Below, in pieces: positions 57,136 through 64,000 of a DNA stretch of 64,000 bases. Origin of the DNA: Acetivibrio cellulolyticus CD2 (GTDB taxonomy: Bacteria > Bacillota > Clostridia > Acetivibrionales > Acetivibrionaceae); assembly GCF_000179595.2 (NCBI RefSeq), contig NZ_JH556653.1:1096237-1160236 (forward strand), written 5' to 3'. The notes below the pieces were generated by a model. It was not told where the DNA came from and did not search any database. It saw only the letters and a list, made by a program, of their open reading frames with translations. Numbering within the stretch: the first letter of the stretch is position 1; each line of letters starts with the position of its first letter. The position numbers and the translations under genes are program-made.

Positions 57136-58038
57136 CTAAATATACAATATAACAATACTAAGTATCCCCCACAGAACAATACTAATTATAAGAGGTATGT
57201 CGGACAAAACTGTCTCTTCCGGACTTCCTCCCTCTTTTTTCTTGTAAATAATATATTGATACCTAAATATACCATATAAAACAAAAGGTATAGTAATCAT
57301 CATATTATAATTTCCGTTATTAGTTGAAAACGTATATAAAGAATATGCCATTACAGTTGATGCGGTTATAATAGAGAGCATATTGTCTATAAACTCAAGA
57401 GAATATTCTTCCAGTATCTTTCTATGATTTTCTGCCCCCGTCTCCAGTATGACAAGTTCGTTTCTCCGTTTACTAAAACCTAAAAACAAGGAAAGAAGTA
57501 ATGTACACAAAAGTATCCACGGAGAAATATATACCCTTATTACAAGAGCTCCTCCAATAACCCTAAGCAAAAACCCCACCGCAATACTCATTACGTCAAG
57601 TATAACTAAATGTTTAACTTTAAACGAATAAAGCACATTATTTATAAAATACAGTAAAATTACAAACCCAAAATACCTTTCAACGTAAAAAGCTACAGCC
57701 AGAACCAATGGCAGTAAAACTGCCAAAAGTATACCACCTTCAACTTTGCTTATCACACCTGATGCAATTGGTCTGTTTTTCTTTTTAGGATGGTGCCTGT
57801 CCTTCTCACAATCAATAATATCATTTAACAAATAAACACTCGATGAAATAAGACAAAATATTATAAAGGCAGCAACAACTTTCTTGAGGTATACATATTC
57901 AAACACATGCTTTGCAAATATCAAAGGCGCAAATACAAATAGATTCTTAATCCACTGTTTCGGTCTTAATAATCTCAAATAAGCTGTAATTTTTTGAATA
58001 ATATTTATTTCAACTGATTTTCCTGAACACTTATCCAA
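57136..58038 (-). CDS. UbiA-family prenyltransferase, DPPR-synthase-like
   Basis: A 300-residue membrane enzyme with about nine helices. The first Asp-rich site reads YLLNDIIDCEKDRHHPKKK followed by NRPIASG; the N-terminus has LLRPKQWIKNLFVFAPLIFA; and a second motif is YSFKVKHLVILDVMSIAVGF. These fit decaprenyl-phosphate phosphoribosyltransferase (the first step to polyprenyl-phosphoryl ribose/arabinose) better than menaquinone or heme UbiA enzymes. The start is a TTG at 58038 with GTGGAG 5 bases upstream. As the first gene of the glycan operon it may supply a pentofuranose donor; this needs proof. Confidence 0.82.
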   Translation of the reverse strand: MDKCSGKSVEINIIQKITAYLRLLRPKQWIKNLFVFAPLIFAKHVFEYVYLKKVVAAFIIFCLISSSVYLLNDIIDCEKDRHHPKKKNRPIASGVISKVEGGILLAVLLPLVLAVAFYVERYFGFVILLYFINNVLYSFKVKHLVILDVMSIAVGFLLRVIGGALVIRVYISPWILLCTLLLSLFLGFSKRRNELVILETGAENHRKILEEYSLEFIDNMLSIITASTVMAYSLYTFSTNNGNYNMMITIPFVLYGIFRYQYIIYKKKEGGSPEETVLSDIPLIISIVLWGILSIVILYI

Positions 58039-58215
58039 TACAACTCCACTCCCAGGTCATGACTATATTAAGCTATTCAAACCATATACCACTAAATAAA
58101 GCAAACTCGTACAATTATTATTTCCTAAGTCATCAGTCATTTATTATACCACTTGCTATTCGTCAATACCAGTGTATTAACAAATATGTAATTATAAATC
58201 TAAAAAAACTTAACA

Positions 58216-58243
58216 GGCCGGTAAGAACATGTTCTTACCGGCC
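58216..58243 (-). terminator. Intrinsic terminator of the Spo0E-like gene
   Basis: A perfect 28-base palindrome (14-bp arms beginning GGCCGGTAAGAACA). On the minus strand it is followed by TGTTAAGTTTTTTTA, so it ends the gene at 58319. Confidence 0.85.
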
Positions 58244-58318
58244 CAGTCTGATGTACACTATGTTTGCGCTATATGCACCCTTATTAGTCTACTTAACGAT
58301 GCAAATTCTCTGTTCACT

Positions 58319-58495
58319 CTAACCTTCTTCAATATTATATCTTAATGTCTTGTAATACTGGTAAAGAAGGTTATCCAGCTGAACTTTCACAATTTCCGCA
58401 CTTTCCTTGTCTGAGTCATAGTTTTGGTCGAAGGAATTAAGAAGTGTGTTTTTTTCAACAATCTCCTCTTTTAACTTCTGTGTAATATTATTCAT
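58319..58495 (-). CDS. Spo0E-like small protein
   Basis: A 58-residue helical-hairpin protein: KLKEEIVEKNTLLNSF for helix 1 and SAEIVKVQLDNLLYQYYKTL for helix 2. The second helix matches the Spo0E pattern (SQxLDxLIxxYy), though the usual SQELD reads KVQLD. Spo0E proteins remove phosphate from Spo0A~P and so hold back sporulation. GAGGAGGG lies 6 bases before the ATG at 58495; an ATG at 58528 is less likely. Its own terminator follows, so it is a single-gene unit. Confidence 0.6.
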   Translation of the reverse strand: MNNITQKLKEEIVEKNTLLNSFDQNYDSDKESAEIVKVQLDNLLYQYYKTLRYNIEEG

Positions 58496-58725
58496 TAATG
58501 ACCCTCCTCTCAAACTATACTCCCCCAAATAAAAATGTCTTCTGGAATATTATACTATATTTTCCCTCAATTCTCAATAAGCGTAACAAAAACTTAATAT
58601 GTGTGTAATCATTACTAAACAAGCACTCTTCACCTATCCTTCAGCTATTTAAATTAAACGCAAATTATATATATGCTCAAGTCAGGAAATTATTACAAAT
58701 TTAAAAATTTTTTTTTAATAAAATT

Positions 58726-58763
58726 AAAGCTTCAGACAAAGATTAATCTCCACCTGAAGCTTC
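58726..58763 (-). terminator. Likely terminator of the hsp20 gene
   Basis: On the minus strand AAGCTTCAG and CTGAAGCTT form a 9-bp stem followed by TTAATTTTATT. It is about 90 bases beyond the hsp20 stop. The rest of 58496-58853 is AT-rich with no gene seen. Confidence 0.6.
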
Positions 58764-58853
58764 AAATATATTATGCTTCTTTAGAAACTATTTTTTTGAT
58801 TTCACCTTATCAAAGGTAAAATCATATCCTACTTAGGATATAGAAATGTTTTA

Positions 58854-59309
58854 CTACTGAATATCAATTTTATGAGTATTCCGTTTAGTATCCAATTCTT
58901 TTGGTAAAGTTACAGTAAGAATACCATCCAAATACTTCGCCTTCACGTCTTCAGCTTTGATGTTTTCTACGTAGAAACTTCTGCTTACAGAACCATACCT
59001 TCTTTCTCTCCTGATATAATTTCCCTTTTCTTCATTTACTTCTTCATTGCGGTCAATTGAAACAGTAAGAACATCATCCCTTAAATCCAGTTTTATATCT
59101 TCCTTCTTAATCCCAGGCACCTCAATATCCACTACATATTCCTTCTCGTTTTCACGTATATCGGCTCTAATTTCAGTCGCGGAAGGAAAAGTCCCTCTAA
59201 AAAAGGAATCATTAAAAAAATCTTCAAAAATGCTTCTACTAACATCCCAAATTTCTCCTCTTCCTGCAATTCCATTATTTTTCCTATTATACGGCACAAT
59301 TCCAAACAT
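58854..59309 (-). CDS. Hsp20 / alpha-crystallin small heat-shock protein
   Basis: A 151-residue ATP-independent chaperone (Hsp18 type of clostridia) that holds unfolded proteins in large oligomers. The alpha-crystallin domain spans about 43-148: EYVVDIEVPGIKKEDIKLDL, YIRRERRYGSVSRSFYVE and the signature AKYLDGILTVTLPK. The C-terminal anchoring motif appears as HKIDI. GGAGGTG lies 7 bases before the ATG. Two perfect CtsR boxes frame its promoter, indicating heat and stress control. Confidence 0.95.
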   Translation of the reverse strand: MFGIVPYNRKNNGIAGRGEIWDVSRSIFEDFFNDSFFRGTFPSATEIRADIRENEKEYVVDIEVPGIKKEDIKLDLRDDVLTVSIDRNEEVNEEKGNYIRRERRYGSVSRSFYVENIKAEDVKAKYLDGILTVTLPKELDTKRNTHKIDIQ

Positions 59310-59329
59310 ATAAAAACACCTCCATTAAC

Positions 59330-59346
59330 TTTGACTTTCTTTGACC
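59330..59346 (-). promoter_or_regulatory. CtsR operator 1 of hsp20
   Basis: On the minus strand GGTCAAAGAAAGTCAAA is a full match to the established CtsR heptad repeat (R-GTCAAA-NAN-R-GTCAAA). It covers the expected transcription start, just downstream of the -10 box. Confidence 0.88.
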
Positions 59347-59356
59347 TTACAATATA

Positions 59357-59386
59357 TTTATACCATGTCTAATAATCAATTTTCAA
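59357..59386 (-). promoter_or_regulatory. Promoter of hsp20
   Basis: On the minus strand TTGAAA (59386-59381) and TATAAA (59362-59357) are 18 bases apart; TGG before the -10 makes it extended (TGGTATAAA). It lies exactly between the two CtsR boxes. Confidence 0.75.
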
Positions 59387-59394
59387 AATTTGAT

Positions 59395-59411
59395 TTTGAC
59401 CTTCTTTGACC
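59395..59411 (-). promoter_or_regulatory. CtsR operator 2 of hsp20
   Basis: On the minus strand GGTCAAAGAAGGTCAAA is a second full match to the CtsR repeat, 8 bases upstream of the -35 box and 48 bases from operator 1. Confidence 0.85.
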
Positions 59412-59531
59412 ATTAATTAAAATTGGTTTTATTTATCTGTATTTTCTTTTGTTTTTCATAAGATTTCTAATTCAGACTATGAAAAAGTAATTATACTTGT
59501 GCATAAACAAGAAAAGGTTGAAATACTCCTT

Positions 59532-61082
59532 TCACCTGGAAAATTTATTTATACCTATTAGCTTCATTGTTTCCTTTCTATCAAGCACGCCAAACACGAA
59601 TAACAATATAAAAGCTATAAGCACATCACCAAATATAGCTAGTAGTATAGTTATAGCAGCACCAAGTTTAAATATTGTGAAAAAGTAATATATATACTTT
59701 CCAATTACAAACATTATAAGCCCTATAATCCCAGGCTTTATTAACCAATTTCTTATATCAAGAACCATTCCAGTAGTTTTTACCACCGTACACATATTTA
59801 GAACACTAACAACTGCGGAACTTACAACCATACCTATAATATAACCTTTAATTCCATAGGCAGGAATAAAGTATATTACAAAAGCTATTCTGATTGCATA
59901 TCCTACCATAGAATTCCTCAAAGAAATTCCCTGCTTTCCAAGTCCATTCATTATTCCTAATAATGTTTGCTGCAGATACATAAATATGCTTGTAAATGAG
60001 AGCAAATATAGTATTTCACCGATATGCTCCTTCCTGTAAAGCATATCACCGATTTCATTTGGAAAAACAATAAAAACAGACGTAAATATAAATCCAAGTA
60101 TTAAACTCAGTTGAATTGACATGGACATTCTGTAATTCACAGTTTTGTAATTTTTGAGAGACATAGCCTCAGAAATTGCAGGAACAAGAGTGGTTGCCAG
60201 TGATGAAGTGACAAGTGAAGGAAAAAACACCAGTGGCATTGCCATCCCTGTAAGCTTTCCAAACTCCTCCATACTATTTTGGTAATTCAAACCTCCAACC
60301 AGAAGCATTCTTGGTATTAAAATCATTTCCACTGCTGCCATAATAGAGGTTACAAATCTGTTAAAAGAAATGGGAATTGAAACCTTCGTAAGGTCTCTTA
60401 CTATATATCTTTTCCTCACAAATCCTCTTTTGGATACATTACCTTCCTTGTTTTTCTTAAGTTTATACACTACCAAAAGAACCAATAAATTCGCTATTTC
60501 TCCTGCAGCCATTCCTATTGTTGCCAACGCACAAGCATATTCCAGACCTATATTTAAAAAATATCCTGCCATAGTTATTACCAGTGTTATTCTGACTACC
60601 TGCTCTGCTATCTGAGAAAATGCCGTAGGTACTACTTCCTGAATCCCATAAAAATAACCCTTTAATGCAGACGCCGCTGCAACAACCGGAATACATGGTA
60701 TCAAAAGCAGCATTGAGTAATATGTTCTTGAGTCTTTTAAAATAACGTTTACAATCGGGTCAATGAATAAATACAAAAGTACTGAAACTACTATTCCAGA
60801 AGATATGACTATAAAGAGTGCACATGATGTAATTCGCCTTAAATTAACAGAATGATTTTTAGCCATCTCTTCCGCTACCATTTTTGATACAGCTATTGAA
60901 ATACCCGAGGTCAAAGTTAGAATAATCAGGGAGTATATAGGAGATATAAGTTGGAAAAGCCCCATTCCTTCCGCACCTATAAGATTTGAAAGATATATTC
61001 GATATACAAAACCTAATATTTTCACTATAAATCCCGCCAACATTAAAACTATTGCGCTTCCCACAAATGATTTTTTTCCCAT
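59532..61082 (-). CDS. spoVB: Stage V sporulation protein B (SpoVB), MOP-family flippase
   Basis: A 516-residue polytopic protein with about 14 membrane segments. The start GSAIVLMLAGFIVKILGFVY with RIYLSNLIGAEGMGLFQL is characteristic of SpoVB/YtgP-like exporters, as are PIYSLIILTLTSGISIAVSK and VVAAASALKGYFYGIQEVVP. SpoVB is needed for spore cortex and is thought to flip lipid-linked peptidoglycan precursor; YtgP-type lipid II flippases look alike. GGGGGATAAT precedes the ATG. Confidence 0.88.
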   Translation of the reverse strand: MGKKSFVGSAIVLMLAGFIVKILGFVYRIYLSNLIGAEGMGLFQLISPIYSLIILTLTSGISIAVSKMVAEEMAKNHSVNLRRITSCALFIVISSGIVVSVLLYLFIDPIVNVILKDSRTYYSMLLLIPCIPVVAAASALKGYFYGIQEVVPTAFSQIAEQVVRITLVITMAGYFLNIGLEYACALATIGMAAGEIANLLVLLVVYKLKKNKEGNVSKRGFVRKRYIVRDLTKVSIPISFNRFVTSIMAAVEMILIPRMLLVGGLNYQNSMEEFGKLTGMAMPLVFFPSLVTSSLATTLVPAISEAMSLKNYKTVNYRMSMSIQLSLILGFIFTSVFIVFPNEIGDMLYRKEHIGEILYLLSFTSIFMYLQQTLLGIMNGLGKQGISLRNSMVGYAIRIAFVIYFIPAYGIKGYIIGMVVSSAVVSVLNMCTVVKTTGMVLDIRNWLIKPGIIGLIMFVIGKYIYYFFTIFKLGAAITILLAIFGDVLIAFILLFVFGVLDRKETMKLIGINKFSR

Positions 61083-61312
61083 ATATTATCCCCCAAAAAA
61101 ATTGTCCTCCTTATTAATATTTAACAGCAAAATTACTTATGACCTATTTTCACTATTCTTAATGAGTTTTATTGTTCACTAGCCCCTTGTCATAAATGCT
61201 ATGCCTCCTTGGACGTCAATTTAATATGCAATCAGATTTTCCGCAACTACCATGATAACTGCATCCAGCTTGAGCATAAAGTTATTGGTTGGTAGAAGAA
61301 TAATACAAGCAT

Positions 61313-61354
61313 AAAAAAATGAGATGGTTCAACATCAAACCATCTCATTTTTTT
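61313..61354. terminator. Strong terminator after the acyl-CoA thioesterase gene
   Basis: The arms at 61313-61329 and 61338-61354 are perfect 17-base complements with A-run and T-run ends (core ATGAGATGGTT). It can work on both strands; on the minus strand it ends the thioesterase gene 7 bases away. Confidence 0.92.
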
Positions 61355-61361
61355 ATTATTT

Positions 61362-61868
61362 TTACATTTCCATGCTTTTTCTCTTAAGTCTTTCCTCCCG
61401 CCTTGATTCTGCCTGAGAAAAATTAAGCTTCTCTTCTTCAGTTTCAGGTATTAAAGGAGGAACTTGCGTAGGCTTTCCTGATTCATCTAAAGCAACAAAA
61501 GTGATGTATGCTTTATTTGTCAATATGGTTTTGCCTGACTTTATATTCTCTGCAAAAACGTTTACACTTACCTCCATGGAAGTTCTTCCTGTCCATGTTA
61601 GTTTGGCTTTTAAAATAACCAATTCTCCCATACGTGCAGGGTGTCTGAAGTCGAGGCTGTCTAACGCAACAGTTGCAACTATACGTTCCGAATGCCTTGA
61701 AGCAGCCATTGCTCCTGCGATATCAATCCAGTGCATCAACCTTCCGCCTAGAAGATTACCCAAAAGATTTGTATCATTAGGTAAAACCAATTCAGTCATC
61801 TCTACCTGTGATACACTTGGGGTCTTGGCATTAATACTATTTAAATGTTCCTTTGATACATCATGCAT
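61362..61868 (-). CDS. Acyl-CoA thioesterase (hot-dog fold)
   Basis: A 168-residue single hot-dog-fold thioesterase of the YciA/BFIT-like group that hydrolyses acyl-CoA. Key sequence: LPNDTNLLGNLLGGRLMHWI with DIAGAMAASRHS (active-site helix), VALDSLDFRHPARMGELVIL and AYITFVALDESGKPTQVPPL. AAGGAGAG precedes the ATG. It lies between spoVB and pilM, with terminators on both sides. The chain length accepted is unknown. Confidence 0.9.
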   Translation of the reverse strand: MHDVSKEHLNSINAKTPSVSQVEMTELVLPNDTNLLGNLLGGRLMHWIDIAGAMAASRHSERIVATVALDSLDFRHPARMGELVILKAKLTWTGRTSMEVSVNVFAENIKSGKTILTNKAYITFVALDESGKPTQVPPLIPETEEEKLNFSQAESRREERLKRKSMEM

Positions 61869-61968
61869 ATTAGACTCTCCTTATAAAAAGCTATAAATCA
61901 AAATCTCCGGGTCACTTAACCCTTTACGATTTTATGTAACATACTCTACTTGAATTTCTCAAACTAAA

Positions 61969-61991
61969 AAACGACACATAATGTGCCGTTT
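61969..61991 (-). terminator. Intrinsic terminator of pilM
   Basis: On the minus strand AAACGGCACA and TGTGTCGTTT form a 10-bp stem (one wobble) with a TTA loop, followed by TTTTAG. It is 20 bases past the pilM stop. Confidence 0.8.
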
Positions 61992-62010
61992 CAATAATCA
62001 CATTTACACA

Positions 62011-63114
62011 TTATAAAGTTATACCTACAGAATTTATCAGATAGTTCAGTCTCTCGCTATCCAATCCTTTGTTTATATCAATTCCTTCAATGCTTAAAAG
62101 GCTGACCGGATAAATCGGTAAATTAAATACATCCTCCATATATTCTCTTAAACCTTTAAGTAAAGATCCTCCACCTATAATGTATATTTTTCCAACCTTA
62201 TCGCCATAACATCTTTTTTCGTAAAAATCAAAGCATTGGAAAATCTGCTTTGTTATATCATCGATTACACCCTTTATGCTTTGGAAAATCAACTCTTCTT
62301 CCTCAGCAACATTAGTATCAGGTAATATCATTCCACGCATTTTCTTAAGGCGTTCAGCTTCATCAACCCTTTTATCAACCTTTGCAGCAATAGCTTCATC
62401 AAGATTACTGCTGCCCCTTAATATGACCTTGTTAAACTCAAGAACCCTATCTTTAAGAACATTTACTATCGTTGTTTCGGACCCAAAATCAATAACCGCA
62501 AAAGTATTTTGACTTAGCTTGCTATACTTCTTTTTCTTAAACCACGTTTCACTTTCTGTTACCATTATATCTCTATTAAAAAACTTAGCTGTACTGTTAG
62601 CAGGTATGTCAACCGACATAGGCTTCAAACCAAGCTCAACCAATATCTCTATATAGCTTTGAATAATACTTTTTAATACAGCAGTAACAAACACCTTCAT
62701 TTTAGTAGACCCATCTTCCTTGAGTTCGTGAAGAACTTTATAATCTATCTGATGGGCATCCATATCAATAGGCATATTCTGTGAAATAGTGTTCCTGACG
62801 GCAACAGCCAAATCCTCCCCAGGAATTTTGTCTATCATAAAAATACGAGAGATAATATTAGTACCTGACATAACAATTTTTGCATTCTTAGCCTTAACAT
62901 TAATCTCGTTCATTACTTTTTTAATTTCGTTGGTAACGCTTTTAACGTCCTTAATAGCCCCATTCTTTATAGACCCCTTAGGTGTAGATGCTATTCCGAA
63001 GTTCTTGATAAATATCTCATTGTTTCGCCCGACTTCAACTTCAACAATTTTTATATTCCTGAAGCCGATATCAATACTTAAAAGGCTACTTTTTACAAAA
63101 GGTAACGTTACCAT
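62011..63114 (-). CDS. pilM: PilM-type pilus assembly protein (actin-like ATPase fold)
   Basis: A 367-residue cytoplasmic protein with the FtsA/actin-like fold of PilM. Phosphate 1 motif: SLLSIDIGFRNIKIVEVEVG; phosphate 2: TFAVIDFGSETTIVNVLKD; adenosine motif: KIYIIGGGSLLKGLREYM. PilM links the inner-membrane PilN/PilO complex of type IV pili to the assembly ATPase. AAGGAGTAG precedes the ATG. No other pil gene lies in the window, so partners must be elsewhere, or it serves another envelope complex. Confidence 0.88.
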   Translation of the reverse strand: MVTLPFVKSSLLSIDIGFRNIKIVEVEVGRNNEIFIKNFGIASTPKGSIKNGAIKDVKSVTNEIKKVMNEINVKAKNAKIVMSGTNIISRIFMIDKIPGEDLAVAVRNTISQNMPIDMDAHQIDYKVLHELKEDGSTKMKVFVTAVLKSIIQSYIEILVELGLKPMSVDIPANSTAKFFNRDIMVTESETWFKKKKYSKLSQNTFAVIDFGSETTIVNVLKDRVLEFNKVILRGSSNLDEAIAAKVDKRVDEAERLKKMRGMILPDTNVAEEEELIFQSIKGVIDDITKQIFQCFDFYEKRCYGDKVGKIYIIGGGSLLKGLREYMEDVFNLPIYPVSLLSIEGIDINKGLDSERLNYLINSVGITL

Positions 63115-63251
63115 TTTATCTACTCCTTAAGTATTATTGAATAAACTGTGCCTGAAAAAACTTATTCAGTATATATATTACCATTCTGATATACTAAAAT
63201 CAATATTTTGCCCTAATTAAGTTATAAATTACACTTACATACACTACTTTA

Positions 63252-64000
63252 TTAATTATTTATAGTATACATGCTGTGTAAATATTCATCTAGCAAGTTT
63301 ATCACTTCATCCTGGGAATTTGAGTGAAAAACTTTCTCTCTTAGTATAGCTGAATTTTTCATTCCTTTAACATACCACGCAATATGTTTTCTCATTTCCT
63401 TGATTCCTGAGCTTTCTCCCTTAAGTTTCACAAGCATTTCCATGTGTCTTTTAATCATATCTATTTTATCTTCATCGTATATATCGGATAGTTTTGGATT
63501 AAATTTTAGATATTCTAAAATATTCTTAAAAATCCAAGGGTTACCCTGAGCTCCTCTACCAACCATAATAGCATCGCAGCCTGTCTCTTCAAGCATTTTC
63601 CTTGCATCTTCCTCTGTAAAAATATCTCCATTGCCAATAACAGGTATAGATACTGCTTCCTTTACCTTCTTAATAATATCCCAATCCGCCTTGCCGGAAT
63701 AAAACTGTTCCCTGGTCCTCCCATGAACAGCTATAGCCGCTGCCCCGCTATCCTCTGCTATCTTTGCAATTTCAACAGCATTTACGCTATTTTCATCCCA
63801 CCCCTTACGGATTTTAACAGTAACAGGTTTACTCGATGCCCTTGATACCTCACTGATTATCTTCCTTACCAGTAAAGGATTGCGCATTAGAGCACTTCCC
63901 TCACCGTTTTTAGTTATCTTTGGTGTCGGGCATCCCATATTTATATCAATAATCGCAGTATTTAGCTGACTCAACCTCTCAGCAACCTTTGCCATTATAT
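63252..64000 (-). CDS. dusB: tRNA-dihydrouridine synthase (5' end outside window)
   Basis: A flavin enzyme that reduces uridine to dihydrouridine in tRNA. About the first 70-75 residues are missing because the gene crosses the right edge; the Met near 63995 is internal, in the place where the family reads '..IMAKVAERL'. Present are [20 protein letters not shown] with the catalytic Cys, [44 protein letters not shown] and [13 protein letters not shown]. The helical C-terminal tRNA-binding domain follows (about the last 80 residues). Confidence 0.93.
   Translation of the reverse strand, partial: IMAKVAERLSQLNTAIIDINMGCPTPKITKNGEGSALMRNPLLVRKIISEVSRASSKPVTVKIRKGWDENSVNAVEIAKIAEDSGAAAIAVHGRTREQFYSGKADWDIIKKVKEAVSIPVIGNGDIFTEEDARKMLEETGCDAIMVGRGAQGNPWIFKNILEYLKFNPKLSDIYDEDKIDMIKRHMEMLVKLKGESSGIKEMRKHIAWYVKGMKNSAILREKVFHSNSQDEVINLLDEYLHSMYTINN

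Noticed and set aside
58216-58243. 28-base perfect palindrome as an operator
   Set aside because: On the minus strand a T-run follows directly and it lies 76 bases after a stop codon, which fits a terminator better.
1-64000. tRNA, rRNA, CRISPR arrays, prophage or transposon genes
   Set aside because: I looked for their usual sequence marks on both strands and saw none; small structured RNAs without consensus could still be missed by eye.

Overview
The window reads as chromosome of a low-GC, endospore-forming, cellulolytic clostridium of the Acetivibrio / 'Clostridium thermocellum' type. The pointers are two proteins with C-terminal type I dockerins, adjacent GH94 cellobiose and cellodextrin phosphorylases, a split transketolase, a SpoVB-like flippase, a Spo0E-like protein, an alr-mazEF module and a CsaB-type pyruvyl transferase. 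The species is inferred, not proven. I found no rRNA, tRNA, CRISPR array, transposase or prophage gene. Most genes lie on the minus strand.

Left part (1-13.6 kb). A 5' portion of a secreted choice-of-anchor A protein with 91-residue cadherin-like repeats runs off the left edge. Then come a PcrA/UvrD helicase and a minus-strand locus: response regulator, histidine kinase, FG-GAP/TPR-like lipoprotein, a MalG-type permease, and a MalF-type permease fused in one frame to a GT-C (family 39-like) membrane glycosyltransferase. This fusion locus is the most unusual gene arrangement seen. A small membrane protein and a DUF4424-like secreted protein follow.

Secreted and cellulosome part (13.9-24.8 kb). 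It holds a 1720-residue alpha-2-macroglobulin-like protein that ends in a dockerin and whose thioester site is degenerate, a short CBM6-like dockerin protein, and a translationally coupled pair (copper-amine-oxidase-N 'stalk' protein plus an 889-residue secreted protein of unknown family).

Cellodextrin use (24.8-31.7 kb). A LacI regulator, cellobiose phosphorylase and cellodextrin phosphorylase form one transcriptional direction. The promoter before lacI carries a CG-centred palindrome at the start of transcription, and two strong stem-loops separate the two phosphorylase genes.

Middle (31.8-46.6 kb). A plus-strand module of secreted acidic protein, BcrAB-like ABC transporter and two-component system is followed by split transketolase, a YitT protein, a GT4-CsaB fusion with a TagA/WecG glycosyltransferase (secondary cell-wall polymer, hence SLH anchoring), and a chemoreceptor.

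Right part (45.6-64 kb). A housekeeping and envelope stretch: coiled-coil protein, mazEF, alr, CBS protein, NAD(P)HX repair enzyme, coiled-coil protein; then a six-gene surface-glycan operon (DPPR-synthase-like UbiA, MurJ, acetyltransferase, GT4, DUF4330, O-antigen-ligase-like); then a Spo0E-like gene, an hsp20 gene flanked by two perfect CtsR boxes, spoVB, an acyl-CoA thioesterase, pilM and a truncated dus. Many start sites were moved to match clear Shine-Dalgarno sequences, including TTG and GTG starts.
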